A stretch of DNA of 64,000 bases from Profftia tarda (GTDB lineage: Bacteria > Pseudomonadota > Gammaproteobacteria > Enterobacterales > Enterobacteriaceae): assembly GCF_904848675.1 (NCBI RefSeq), contig NZ_LR890047.1, positions 1 to 64,000 on the forward strand, read 5' to 3'. This document shows positions 51,932 to 63,725 of this stretch, piece by piece. The notes below the pieces were generated by a model. That model was not told where the DNA came from. It did not search any database and saw nothing but the letters and a program-made list of their open reading frames with translations. Numbering within the stretch: position 1 is the stretch's first letter; the number at the start of each line of letters is the position of its first letter. A program made the translations under genes and the position numbers.

Positions 51932-52313
51932 GGAGTTGACTAGATAGTCGCCGCTTTTATAGTTTTTATTCTAAAGAATAGACTATACAAAAGGGGAGGA
52001 AAGTCCGGGCTCCACAGGGCAAGGTGCCAGGTAACTCCTGGGGAGCATAAGCTTACGACAAGTGCAACAGAGAATAAACCGCCAATGGCTCGTATAAGCG
52101 AGATCAGGTAAGGGTGAAATGGTGCGGTAAGAGCGCACCGCGCGGTTGGCAACAGTCCGTGGCAGGTAAACTCCACCTGGAGCAAGGCCAAATAAGGGTT
52201 CCAATAGTACTGCCCGTACTGAACCCGGGTAGGCTGCTTGAGCCAGTGAGCGATTATTGGCCTAGAGGAATGACTATCCACGACAGAACCCGGCTTACAG
52301 GTCAACTCCCTCA
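51932..52313 (+). ncRNA. rnpB: RNase P RNA (M1 RNA)
   Basis: This is the catalytic RNA of RNase P, which matures the 5' ends of tRNAs. About 382 nucleotides align closely to E. coli M1 RNA (377). The 5' GGAGTTGAC pairs with the 3' GTCAACTCC to form helix P1. Conserved core blocks are GGGGAGGAAAGTCCGGGCTC, GGTGCCAGGTAAC, CAACAGAGA, GGGTGAAATGGTGCGGTAAG, the GAACCCGGGTAGGCTGCTTG region and CAGAACCCGGCTTA. G+C content is about half, far above the flanking DNA. Open frames inside this interval on either strand are shadows of the RNA. The promoter probably lies in the short AT-rich spacer after rsmI. Confidence 0.98.
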
Positions 52314-54135
52314 CTAATTTTAAATGATATAATATTGTTCTATAATTTTATGTTTAATGTATATTTCTCTTTTAATATTTATTATGTTCTTTAATCAATC
52401 TAATATTTTTAATGAGTATAAGAATGTTATCTTATTAAGATACTGTATTGCTATATTTGCTGGTAGTAAGTCATTTTGTTCATTATGGTTCTGAACCAAC
52501 CCTTTCTATGAAATCAGTACCAGAATAACATAACCAAGATAGAGCATATCCAGTTTATATGAGTTATTGTATTGAGTAAGTAAAATATGTCATCGGGTAA
52601 TATCCATAATAATTTTTATTATGGTCTTATTTTTTTATACTCTAGTGTAGAGAATAATTAACATTATTAGTTTGCTTGATATCAAATAATACATTATTTC
52701 ATGCAATGTTTGATTAGCTCTTTATTATTGCACAAGCATACTCTACTTTTTAAAAATATAGTTATATAGCATGTAACCATCTTCAAAAGGTTAATTGCCA
52801 ACATTCAATTATTAGCCTATTTAATGTTTCCTTAGTACCTAATAATATTTATTATTATTTTACATTTATAGATTTATGAGATACTGCTATTTGGATCATC
52901 ACCTTTACTACTAACATATTAAAGATAAGTATAAGCTCTATAAGAGTACAAAGACCATATAGATAGTGTTCTAGTATCGATAGAAATATCTGATTCACAT
53001 AAAACGGAAACATATAGAACCTGTAAATATTATTTAGAGGTTCTATATGTTTATTGAACCAATCTGGTATGGGTTTTAACAAACAAAATGTTTATTCTTT
53101 TGATAAATAAATAAATTCAGCATTTGATACAAATGTTACTGATTAAGTACGTTATCATACTTAAAAATAAAAATTACTTGTTAATAACGCTTGATATTGC
53201 GCCTTACCTACTGCATGATTGCTATCTCTATACAAACATAATATAAAACCTTGGAACCACATAAAAGATTCAGTATCTAATATAGGGTCATGCAGGTACA
53301 ACTACATTATTTAGATTATTAAATGATTCATTAGGTTAATCTTCAATATTATTCATTGCTTTATTCTATTTATTTATAAGATTGAGATTAATTAATAGTT
53401 TATAATTATAGAATTAAGTAATTTCATATTAAAGATGTCTTATCTTCTATGACTTGGCTTAACTATAGCACTTAATGCAGTACACCTTGATGCTGAATTT
53501 GGTTATAATCTTTTCGGTAAAAGATAATCTTTTGGTATATTTTTTATCAGTCTTGATTTATCTATCGTGCTAAATATCATAGTAATTATTTTAGCTTTAT
53601 TAAATGCTATTCATAATACTCTTAGGATATAGAGTAAATAAGTAACTGCGAGGCGTCTTATATAAAAGACCTTATTATTTATTTAAGTATAAGTTTTTAA
53701 AATCAATTAAATAGTTTACATAAATTATGTAATAAAATAATTTATTTTTATCTACTTTGATTTATAATCTTTATATAAAAGAATCTATATTTTGTAAATG
53801 TACAATAGTTATTTATAATTAGTAGAGCCAAATATATTAAAAGCAGAGTTAATCATATTAAATTCTAAAGAGTTGTAAAAAGATTGAGATTTCAACTAGA
53901 AAATCGCTAATACACGAAATATAAAATTATATTTTATAATAACATTACATTTTAATAGAATATAATTCCTCTTGTTTTATCAAAAAATAAAAAGCTATTT
54001 TATTATTACATTATAGTTCGTAATTTGTTAAAGATTGTATATTCAAGAAAAGAATGCATTGATTGTGTTATATATATTTATGTACAAAGGTATATATAAA
54101 ATGATTTCTTAAATATATTTTTTTCATAGATATTA
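52314..54135. other. 1.8-kb gene-free region after rnpB
   Basis: No gene is supported. A perfect inverted repeat lies at 53008-53052. The minus-strand frame at 52855-53082 spans that repeat and is not similar to anything known. Confidence 0.55.
53008..53052. repeat. Perfect 15-base inverted repeat
   Basis: The arms at 53008-53022 and 53038-53052 (core CATATAGAACCT / AGGTTCTATATG) are separated by 15 bases. No gene is nearby. Confidence 0.7.
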
Positions 54136-54375
54136 TTAATTAGTTAATCTGGGTGTCGTATAGCAACAATATGATACTAAAAATTTGATGGTATCAACGG
54201 AACGATTGTATTTATTAGCAAATAAAATTACCTGAGGTGTACGTTTTATTATAGCAAGATTATTATTGGATAATTTAAATAGTATTACAGTACAATTGAG
54301 GATAGATATGGTCTTTTTTAGTAGATTACTGCTAGTAAGTAACTGACATAAATTAATCATTATGAAATGCATCAT
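54136..54375 (-). pseudogene. ribB: C-terminal remnant of ribB (3,4-dihydroxy-2-butanone-4-phosphate synthase)
   Basis: RibB makes the four-carbon unit of riboflavin from ribulose 5-phosphate. The minus-strand frame contains FANKYNRSVDTIKFLVSYC, aligning with FANKHNMALVTIEDLVAYR near the C-terminus of E. coli RibB. Before it, VILFKLSNNNLAIIKRTPQV aligns with VLCELTNDDGTMARAPEC. Only about the last quarter is recognisable, and catalytic residues from the N-terminal part are absent. In E. coli ribB lies next to yqiC (ubiK) and is divergently transcribed, as here. The remaining ~500 bases of the gene would extend to about 54890, where I cannot align it. This is a clear pseudogene by position and sequence. 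Confidence 0.75.
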
Positions 54376-55153
54376 TCATGTATAGATAATAATAACTAGA
54401 AAAATAAATTAATTTTCTTATGGATTTATGATAAAAACTGTAGCAATATCTATCTGAAGGTAGCACTATAATGACAGGAGATAATAATATTATCTATTGT
54501 ATTAATCTAAACATTATTTTAGATCTATATAAGATCTTCTATCTTAGAAAGATTCTATTAACTATTTAGTGCTAGGAAGAATACGAGAAGATCTAAAGAT
54601 AGAAATATTATGATCATTCGGTGATCCATTTTGTTTATTTACTATACTTTTACGAAATAGCTTTGAGATATATGATCGTTATCACTATTTTAGTAAAATA
54701 ATATTTATAACATACTGTACGATAATAATACTAAAAAATAAAGTAGATCCAGTAATAAAATATTTTTAGATAAACTATGATTCTGAGAGCCTATTTAAAG
54801 CGCGCTAAAATAATTTATCTTCTATCTTGTTTTAATGTTTAACTAATTAATATAAATTAATATCTTACATGAAGTTTTTCGGCAAGCTTTTTCCAGAACA
54901 ATATAATAACCTATTCTACTTTTGTCGTGATTGACGTTCTGTTTTAATAAAATTCTAGATTTAATTTATAGAGCGTCTCTTTTGTGATGGATAATATGGA
55001 TGAATATTATTCTCTAGCTTTATAGATCGTATAGTATTACCTTTGTATGTGTTAATATATAATATATTCAATTAATATTGAACGCTATTTTGTTATGTTA
55101 TTTAAATAAAGTATGTAAAATATAATAAATTATTACTAATTAAGAGATAAGAT
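54376..55153. other. Eroded 5' part of ribB and spacer to ubiK
   Basis: The size fits the lost N-terminal part of ribB plus a divergent promoter region. Stops occur in all frames and no RibB motif is recognised. An FMN riboswitch, which precedes ribB in E. coli, is not seen. Confidence 0.45.
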
Positions 55154-55435
55154 ATGATTAATTCAAAAAAAATTGAACAGATTGCCCGTCAGGTTCATGA
55201 TGCTATACCTAAAGGATTGCGTAATATTGGGGATAATTTAGAAAATAAGATTCTTCGCATTCTGCAAGCACAGTTTCATCGTATGAATCTAGTAAATCGT
55301 GAAGAATTTGATCTTCAGACTAAAATTCTGCTTAGAAATAGAGAAAAATTAGCATCTATAGAAAAGCGTCTTGCTATTCTGGAAGATCATTTAACCAAAG
55401 TTAAAACTACATCTAATAATAAACAAGCAGAATAA
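55154..55435 (+). CDS. ubiK: Ubiquinone biosynthesis accessory factor UbiK
   Basis: UbiK (formerly YqiC) is a small coiled-coil protein that works with UbiJ in the soluble complex of ubiquinone synthesis. The protein has 93 residues; E. coli has about 96. It opens MINSKKIEQIARQVHDAIPKG, followed by LQAQFHRMNLVNREEFDLQ and the coiled-coil LLRNREKLASIEKRLAILEDHL (residues ~59-80). Retention suggests aerobic respiration with ubiquinone. The adjacent ribB is a pseudogene. A 10-base perfect hairpin (55614-55636) lies about 180 bases downstream. Confidence 0.93.
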   Translation: MINSKKIEQIARQVHDAIPKGLRNIGDNLENKILRILQAQFHRMNLVNREEFDLQTKILLRNREKLASIEKRLAILEDHLTKVKTTSNNKQAE

Positions 55436-57000
55436 AGCATTCCTTATAAATCATGCAAGTGTAGAAAAATTATATTGATTACCGCCGATAGGTTACCGAA
55501 AAATAATTTTTGCTATTCACTTTAAATATTTTAACCTTATTAAGGATCTCCTAAAAAGGATATCAAAATAATAATTAGAAATAATATAACACTCTAAAGT
55601 CTGTCAATATTTTATCTATATTACAATAATATAGATGAAGCATCTTATACCAAAATATTATGCCAAATGTGTTTTTGATCTTTAATATTTTATTTTGCAA
55701 ATTTTTGTATTTTATAGACATTAAATAATTATTTAATGTGGTTAATATTGTAGTGAATTCACTATATTATAATATATAATAGTGTTACTTTATTGATATG
55801 ATGACATATCTTAAGATGATGCATAAATTTTTATATAATATTTTAAAAAATAGAGCAAGTTCTTGGGACATAAAATAATCTTGCCAGAAGATTATTTAAA
55901 TAAATCTACTATATATATCCATGTAAACCAGGATCGTTAATATGCAGGTATATTGAATATCTACAACAATTGCAATAATTGTGTATTTAGTATTCAAATA
56001 CAATTATCGATTTTATTAGTATTGACAATATCATCAATATGATAAACAGCTGTCGCAGCTTGGCTTCACAGTTAGATATGTTCTCAAATTTTTCAAAAAA
56101 TTTATCGAAATTTATTGTTTTTAAAATTCTTATACTTTATTTAGTGAACTTTAAAATATTTTCAAAATAAATTATTTTTGTCTCGGCTAGTCATCTTGCT
56201 AATCTAATAAATATAGAAAACGTTAAAGCTTTAGTTATCTATAGAAATATTTTTTTGATAAAGCTACTGATTAATTAAGTGCTATGTAATATAATTGATT
56301 TTCTTGAAATATTTGCTCATATATTGACCGAGATCATATGAGATATATTTTCAATCTCTTACCTTGTATCAAAGGTATTGTTCTATTTTATTAATATCTG
56401 CACTCTATCGCAGTTAGATCCATTGATTTGATAAAGATTTGTTTAAATTCTAGTTGAGATGAATTTATGTGATATATTAGATATAATCTATCTATAGTTA
56501 ATGCAATTTTAGATATGCTCCATCTTCAATCAAAAAGTCATAAGGAATAAAACGTCAAGGTTATTTTGTAAAATTACAGAAAAATATTTCTCAATATATT
56601 CTCATAAAGTATATGCTCTTATTATTTTAAGGGAGTATCTATATAAAATAAAGCAAAGAAATACTAGGAAATATTTGATATATTAAATAATATATACGCA
56701 AGTTCTGATTTGCACGAATATATACTATAACGTTTAATAATTATAGTACAACTACTTATGATTTCTTTTAAAAGATTAAAGATGACTTAGGTATAAGACA
56801 TAACAATTAGGAGAAGAAATGATATGATCATATTTATATAGTACAAAAATTGCTATTCAAATACTGCATCAGCAAAAATGTTACGTCATACCCTCTATAA
56901 TAAATCACTATGAATTCGCATATTTACCTTTTATTGTGATTGTTATAATTTTGGTTATCCTCCCTTATAATGTGATAAAAAAAAAGATTTAGAGATAGTT
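55436..57000. other. Gene-free region between ubiK and aroH
   Basis: This is about 1.56 kb of AT-rich DNA. It contains a hairpin at 55614-55636 (10-base stem, 3-base loop), a 14-base palindrome at 55751-55764 and, at 56966-56971, TATAAT that could be the -10 of the aroH promoter. I did not find a convincing TrpR operator. Confidence 0.5.
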
Positions 57001-58053
57001 ATGCATACAAATAATGAAATACGAAACACGCGTATCGAAAGACTTGTGACTCCTCAAGAACTAGAACAAGAACTTCCTGTGATATCACAAGTTAAAAAAA
57101 ATGTGAGTGAATCACGCAAAAGAATTGAACAAATACTCTGTGGTTACGATAAGCACCTTCTGGTTATTGTTGGTCCTTGTTCAATACATGATGTCAATGC
57201 TGCCGTTGACTATGCCGAGCGTTTAGCAGTAATGCGTGACAAATATCACGATAGTCTAGAAATTGTAATGCGCACATATTTCGAAAAGCCACGTACGGTA
57301 ATTGGCTGGAAAGGACTAATGTCCGATCCTGATCTAAATGAATCGTACCGGGTTAATCACGGTATTCGTTTAGCTCGTGAACTGCTATTGAAAGTAAATG
57401 AATTAGGTGTACCAGCTGCAACCGAGTTTTTGGATATGGTAACTGGTTTATATATATCCGACTTAGTCAGTTGGGGTGCTATAGGAGCGCGTACTACTGA
57501 AAGTCAGATCCATCGTGAAATGGCATCTTCTCTAGCCTGCCCTGTGGGCTTCAAGAATGGTACTGATGGCAATACAAGAATTGCAATTGATGCAATTCGT
57601 GCAGCAAGATCTAGCCATATCTTTTTATCTCCGGATCAAGATGGTCGTATGACAATCTATCAAACTAAAGGAAATCCTTACGGTCATATTATTATGCGTG
57701 GTGGCAAAATCCCAAACTATCATGCCCATGATATCGCAAGTGCCTGCGATAGCTTGCGTGAATTTGATTTGCCTGAACACATGGTAATTGACTTTAGTCA
57801 TGGTAATTGCCAAAAAATGCACCGTCGTCAACTTGAAGTGGCCGCTAATATCGGGCAACAAATTTGTGATGGTTCTGAAGCTATTGTAGGGATCATGGCA
57901 GAAAGCTTTTTAGTCGAAGGAGCACAAAAAAATATCTTAGGTAGTCCTATGACTTATGGCCAGTCAATTACAGATCCTTGTCTGAGCTGGAAAGATACTG
58001 AAACTTTACTAGAGTTACTAGCTGAAGCAGTCAGTTCAAGATTATCTTTCTGA
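57001..58053 (+). CDS. aroH: 3-deoxy-D-arabino-heptulosonate-7-phosphate synthase, tryptophan-sensitive type
   Basis: DAHP synthase joins phosphoenolpyruvate and erythrose 4-phosphate, the first committed step to chorismate and aromatic amino acids. Among the three E. coli isozymes this 350-residue protein matches AroH best. TRIERLVTPQEL at the N-terminus, EIVMRTYFEKPRTVIGWKG, SYRVNHGIRLARELLLKVNE, FLSPDQDGRMTIYQT and LPEHMVIDFSHGNCQK are AroH-like and unlike AroF or AroG. Conserved catalytic segments GPCSIHD and GARTTESQIHREMAS are intact. As the only DAHP synthase seen here it would feed aromatic amino-acid supply to the host; other isozymes outside the window cannot be excluded. Confidence 0.96.
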   Translation: MHTNNEIRNTRIERLVTPQELEQELPVISQVKKNVSESRKRIEQILCGYDKHLLVIVGPCSIHDVNAAVDYAERLAVMRDKYHDSLEIVMRTYFEKPRTVIGWKGLMSDPDLNESYRVNHGIRLARELLLKVNELGVPAATEFLDMVTGLYISDLVSWGAIGARTTESQIHREMASSLACPVGFKNGTDGNTRIAIDAIRAARSSHIFLSPDQDGRMTIYQTKGNPYGHIIMRGGKIPNYHAHDIASACDSLREFDLPEHMVIDFSHGNCQKMHRRQLEVAANIGQQICDGSEAIVGIMAESFLVEGAQKNILGSPMTYGQSITDPCLSWKDTETLLELLAEAVSSRLSF

Positions 58054-59247
58054 TAATATTTTTATTTCACATAAAATATTATAGTTATAATATTATAAGA
58101 TATATTATTATGCTTTTCTTTCTTCTAATATAATTAAGATTATTACCATATCATTAATTACTGTATTTTATAATAAAGAGAATGTTGTGAGCAAGCATGT
58201 ATTATGTTGCATAGGTGATAGAGATGATAAATATAAATATATAAAAATTGATAACAGCAATATAAGTATGTTTGCTGAATATTAATAAATTATTATAATC
58301 ATTAATAGTCCACTCCTTATAGGTATCTATGCTGCCAGGAGATAGTTTTATTCGTTTTATTTTTTCGTTTTGTTGTATCTGAATAAATATTGCATAATTT
58401 TTATTTAAATCAAAATTAAGATAATTATCAAATTATATTTTATTATAGAATTATAATATATTTATGTATTGCATTTTGACAATATGATTAATTACCATTC
58501 TTAGAATAAGATGCATGACCTAAAACTTAGAAAGGTTACTTACTAAACATACTGATAATTCACATTATCATTCTTTTGGTGATGTATGTAGATTACAAAT
58601 AAATCGGATGATAATCATGCCTATAAAGTTAATCGCGCTGATATCAGACTTTATTTTGATGCTAATACTAAATCAGAATATTTATATATCTGGATAAGTA
58701 TAATGCTCTCCTACAGTCTTTTCTGTAACTAATTTATATTAATAGCTTCAGTTTGCATGTACTGTCAGTAATTACTCAGTAATACACATAATTTTTAACG
58801 TAACATAGCAAGCAGAGAAATTATCTATATATTGATCAAATAGAAAAATACTAAAAGTTTTGGGTCTGTATACTTATTATATTTTATAATCATAACGGTT
58901 ATAAAGGCAGATATTCTTGAAATGATAAATGTTTTAATTATTCTAATTTTACTAAATTAAGTTATGTGCTACTCATTAGTTCTCATAAGAGATACTAGTT
59001 CATCTTAAGAAGTACCAAAAGTTTTCTTTAAAAGAGAGATCAGACACAACATGTGTTCATTAAAAGTCTTCATAGGTAATGTAATATTTTGTCACATAAA
59101 GAGATATTTTATAATTATATTTTTAGATATTAGTCGTTATTGACAGCACTGTTGTGGTATGTTATTAGGCATACCTAATAATTTTCTATGTAATCTTAAT
59201 CTGAAATCCAGAGAGAATCTACTTAATCATGAATGAGTGATGTCAAT
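58054..59247. other. Gene-free region between aroH and nth
   Basis: This is about 1.2 kb between convergent genes. I see no remnant, terminator or RNA that I can support. Confidence 0.55.
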
Positions 59248-59892
59248 TCATATTATGATATAGAAAAACTTTTTTTTAAATTCACATAAATCTTCTATAA
59301 CACAAGCATTGCAGTGTGGCTTGCGTGCAACACAAGTGTATCGTCCGTGCATGACTAGCAAGTTATGGCAGTTATCTTGAAACTTCTTTGGTACTAACTT
59401 GAGTAATTTATTTTCCACTGCAAAAACATTTTCAGCAGGCGCAAATCCTGTACGATTGCATATGCGAAAAACGTGTGTATCTACGGCAATGGTAGGCCAA
59501 TGAAAGGCAGTGTTTAGAACTACGTTTGCTGTTTTCCTGCCTACACCAGGTAGCGATTCTAGTGCTGCTCTATTTTCCGGAATTATTCCATTATATTTGT
59601 CAAGAAGTATACGACACGTTTTTATAATATTTTTTGCTTTGCGATTATATAGCCCTAGGATTTTAATATACTCTTTTATACCTTCGATTCCAAGTGCGAG
59701 AAAATCACTTGGCGTATTTGCAACCTGATAAAGACGTGCCGTGGCTTTATTAACTTTGTTATCAGTGGTCTGAGCTGATAATAATACGGAAATAAGTAAT
59801 TCGAAATGACTAGCATATATTAGCGTTGTTGCGGGATGAGGATTGTTGCGGTGTAACCTCTCCAGAATGTACTTGCGTTTTTGCTGATTCAT
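59248..59892 (-). CDS. nth: Endonuclease III (DNA glycosylase/AP lyase)
   Basis: Nth removes oxidised pyrimidines in base-excision repair. The protein has 214 residues; E. coli has 211. The helix-hairpin-helix LPGVGRKTANVVLNTAF contains the catalytic Lys120, and the general-base Asp138 lies in TIAVDTHVF. The 4Fe-4S cluster ligands follow the C-x6-C-x2-C-x5-C pattern (CVARKPHCNACVIEDLC) near the C-terminus. In E. coli it ends the rsx operon; those genes are not seen upstream here. Retention of a repair gene in a decaying genome is notable but common for nth. Confidence 0.97.
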   Translation of the reverse strand: MNQQKRKYILERLHRNNPHPATTLIYASHFELLISVLLSAQTTDNKVNKATARLYQVANTPSDFLALGIEGIKEYIKILGLYNRKAKNIIKTCRILLDKYNGIIPENRAALESLPGVGRKTANVVLNTAFHWPTIAVDTHVFRICNRTGFAPAENVFAVENKLLKLVPKKFQDNCHNLLVMHGRYTCVARKPHCNACVIEDLCEFKKKFFYIII

Positions 59893-61875
59893 AATCTCCT
59901 ATTTGTTGTTTATCTGGAGTAGTATTCCTGATAAAATATTTTTAAAATAATATTGCATGCATTCTGTATTGATAATTATTCATATTTTAAATTCAATAAA
60001 ATCAATTTTTATAAAGTAGAAATAATATCTACTCTATTATTAAAAATATAGCTTGCATAAGCTAATCTGTTCGTATTGAGATGTCAACTTTAAAGTGATG
60101 CAAGTAAATGGATTAAAGAGAATAAATGTATTAATCATAAATGAATCTATCCCATCCTTTATTAAAATTATTTCATTTGCTCAAAATTATAAATCTTTAT
60201 AAAATTAAGATTTATATTAATATTATAAAGATTAAAAATTAAAATACCCTCATAGAATATGCAATAAGATAATTGATTCTTGTTACTCTAGTATATCTTC
60301 TAGTAAAAAATCGCATCCTTAGAGAAAGAGAGCAATCATATCATCTGTTGGATTGATAAAATATATATTTATAATACAGTTATTATGCATCTAGAAGGGG
60401 TTAATACAGAGACTGTATGCAATATGTCTCTCATATTTATTGAGAAATAATAATGATATTTGTAAAATATAGCGGCTGATAGATCAATCTGAAGTATTTG
60501 TTTATCGGTAAGGTATAAGATAAATATATCAAAATAATTTAGATATCACAAATGAAATAGATTTAAAGTTTTATGAGATTAAATATTTTAAGATTATTAT
60601 ATAATATATAGAATCTTCCATGAAGAGTATAGTTAGCCAATAGATTAATCACGAAAAAATTTTGCAAGATATGATTTTTCTATTTTTGTTTAGTGCTTTA
60701 CTTATATCTCTATATGCAATTATCTATATTGATACTTCTAAAACAAAAACCTTACATAACTGTATAGTACTATGGTTGTAAAATTATTGATATATACAGA
60801 AATGTACTAAAATGATTTTTGATAATAAAGGAAGAGGTAAATGTATAGATTCATAGAGTAGCTCTAAAGCATAAAAAACTAATTAGATAAAAATTAATCA
60901 GGTTAAGCTAAATATTAATGAAAAATCATGTCATGAGTATTTTATAAGATATTGAAAAATAAATCATATTATTCTTTAGTTATTTGCATAAATGATATTT
61001 TAGATTAAACATTTCCAAATGTACCCAAAATTTATAATAATATATATATTTTGTTAATCAATAAAGTGGATTTACAGATGGGGTCTTTAGTTGAATAAAA
61101 TTGTTTTAGGGTTATTACAATATGAATCTTCATAATTAACATACTGCAATTGTGTTATTAGTTTAATAGTTCTACTATGTACCTCTATGAATTATGTGAT
61201 AAATATTTAAGCTCTTGACGATCTACTCAGTCGTGTAACATTGTATACGTATTTGCATAGTGAAGACAATCAATGTTATTACGCTTCTTCTAAAGGGTTT
61301 AAGGTTATCTTAGACCAAATATTAAATAATCTATTATAAGACTCATAATATTATTGTTGAATATTAATAATATGTAGTCTAACTATATATTCTGTCTGCT
61401 ATAAATAGGCTATAATATTAAGCAATAGACAAAAAACTAGGTAATAGCTCTATAATGATACAAATAGTTATATTATTATAACCAAGATCATAAAATAATC
61501 TCCTAGATTACAAGTCTAAAGATATGACATTACATGTACATCATAAAATTATTTTGAAATATTCATTCATTAAATACATTTTTAAAGATATATACAACAG
61601 ATACTTATACCATATCCACAGATCATATATTAATATGTTATGCCACACTTAAGAAAAGGTAAGAACATTTGATAATGTGCGATAGATGAATTAGATAACG
61701 TTCTTTCGATTCAAAAAAGCGCATGATTCTTGTCATAATAAACTACATGCGTAATTTAACTGTTTAATAATTACATTAGATATGCTTATTTATAATAAGA
61801 TAGAATCTTATGTTATGTCGTGGACATAATTATAATATTGTGGCCGCACATATCATATTATCCGGAGTTTTAATT
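59893..61875. other. 2-kb gene-free region between nth and fpr
   Basis: The genes are divergent. I recognise neither rsx remnants upstream of nth nor any other gene. The sequence is uniformly AT-rich. Confidence 0.55.
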
Positions 61876-62622
61876 ATGTCAGAATCAGTAACAGGCATCA
61901 TTACTCAAGTGAGACACTGGACCCATCATTTGTTCAGCATTATAGTAGAAGCACCTATAAATCAGTTTAAAGCTGGGCAGTTTGCTAAAATATCTTTAGT
62001 TATAGATGGAAAACGAGTTCAGAGAGCTTACTCTTATGTAAATGCTCCTAGCAGTATTAAATTAGAATTTTATATTGTAGCTGTAAATAACGGTACACTA
62101 AGTACTCGCTTACGTACTATAAAGATCAATGATACTTTACAGATTAGCAAGGATGCTGCTGGATTTTTCGTGCTTGAAGAAGTTCCTGATTCTAAAAATC
62201 TGTGGATGCTAGCTACTGGTACTGGCATCGGACCATATTTATCTATTTTACAAGAAGGAAAAGATCTCCAGCGCTTTGAAAATATTGTATTGGTTCATGC
62301 AGTTCGTTTTGCTGAAGATTTAAGCTATCTTCCATTAATGCAAAATCTTCAGAAAAGATATCATGGTAAATTACATTTCCAGTGTGTTATAAGTCGAGGT
62401 AATCTTCTAAAAGATTTACCAGGACGAGTGCCTACTCTTATTCAAAATGGTGCTTTAGAATCTTCGGTGGGATTAACAATTGACAAGTTAGATAGTCATG
62501 TCATGCTCTGTGGTAATCCGCAAATGGTTCGTGACACCCAACAATTGCTTCAAGAAACTCGTGGAATGTCTAAGAACCTACGAAGTAGGCCTGGGCATAT
62601 TACTAGTGAGAATTATTGGTAA
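61876..62622 (+). CDS. fpr: Ferredoxin/flavodoxin-NADP reductase
   Basis: Fpr is an FAD enzyme that passes electrons between NADPH and flavodoxin or ferredoxin, supporting Fe-S and radical enzymes. It has 248 residues, as in E. coli, from the ATG at 61876 (MSESVTGIITQV), which has a CCGGAG site nine bases upstream; the frame is open 22 codons further. The FAD motif RAYSYVNAP, the NADP motif LATGTGIGPYLS, VMLCGNPQMVRDTQQLL and the terminal RPGHITSENYW are intact. tpiA lies nearby, as in enteric genomes, but the small genes between them in E. coli are gone. Confidence 0.97.
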   Translation: MSESVTGIITQVRHWTHHLFSIIVEAPINQFKAGQFAKISLVIDGKRVQRAYSYVNAPSSIKLEFYIVAVNNGTLSTRLRTIKINDTLQISKDAAGFFVLEEVPDSKNLWMLATGTGIGPYLSILQEGKDLQRFENIVLVHAVRFAEDLSYLPLMQNLQKRYHGKLHFQCVISRGNLLKDLPGRVPTLIQNGALESSVGLTIDKLDSHVMLCGNPQMVRDTQQLLQETRGMSKNLRSRPGHITSENYW

Positions 62623-63725
62623 TAATACGATTAATCATATCGAATATATTGTATCAGAGATCCCTCTGTATTTATTATACTGCATTGAATTTAAAGACAT
62701 CATGCATCTTGCCATTCATAAGGCACACTTTGATAAAAATTATTAGTATTTTCCGTATTATGTTAGTCTAAAAATATCTTTACATATGGTTCTGAATATT
62801 TTTTGTAATCTATATATGTCTTTCATTTGATATGTTTCATTTACATATTACTCTCTTTGATGCACATAACGCAGTTATAAACTTTTAAAAACGCTCTACA
62901 TATTCATTAATTGTAGAACAACTAATTAAGCCTATTTATAACTTATATGCTTGTTATTAGATCAATTTTATTGATATGATTATAGAAATCTAAGATGTCA
63001 TACCATTTATATGTATACTATATAGATTAGATAGATAAATTGTTCGTAACAATTATATATAATAGATTAATCCACTTATCTTTAAATATATACTAACTAA
63101 CTTTCTGTTAGGGTAGCGTATTACTTAATTGACATCTTCTATAGGTAGACAGCATACAGTATTAATTTATAGCAAACATGATTTGTTGTAAAATTTACAT
63201 TCTGCACACAATGTAAATTATTCTATATTAAAAGAGCTATTTATTGAGGATAAATAAGCATCTTGAATAATGTTTGTTATATCTATAAATAGGGCTGTAG
63301 TTGTATTTGCTAATAATGTATCATAAAAAATAAATATTATTTATTAAATATAAGTATATTTTGAAGTATTAACCTGCATGATATTAAGTCAGTATTTAAT
63401 CTAGCTCTTGCTTTGTTTTGTAATATTAGCTTTAATAGCTATTAGAAAATTATCTGATAAATCAGAGTGGCTGTAGTTAATAGTGTTCATTGCAATTAAC
63501 ATTATCAATGTTGTATCCAAGCTTGAAGGAGATACGTTTATATTAAAATAGTGTATCCTTCACGATAAATCTCTCTTAAAGTAACGTTATTATTAATTAG
63601 TTTACTATAGTACATGTTGTGTAATGTCTAAAAGTTTAATGAACAAAATAATATATCCTCAGGATAATTTAAGTTAAGCTCTAAATACATAAATGTTCTC
63701 TTTTGCATGCAAAAGATACAGAATA
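62623..63725. other. Gene-free region between fpr and tpiA
   Basis: This is 1.1 kb between convergent genes. Small genes separate fpr and tpiA in E. coli (yiiQ, yiiR and others), but I see no recognisable remnant. A palindrome near the tpiA end is listed separately. Confidence 0.55.
63699..63716 (-). terminator. Palindrome just downstream of tpiA (possible terminator)
   Basis: TCTTTTGCATGCAAAAGA is an exact 18-base palindrome nine bases past the tpiA stop codon. It could form a short hairpin with a TGCA loop. No long T-run follows. Confidence 0.4.

Noticed and set aside
51940..52317. Several open frames on both strands at this place
   Set aside because: They are entirely inside rnpB and reflect its GC-rich structured RNA.
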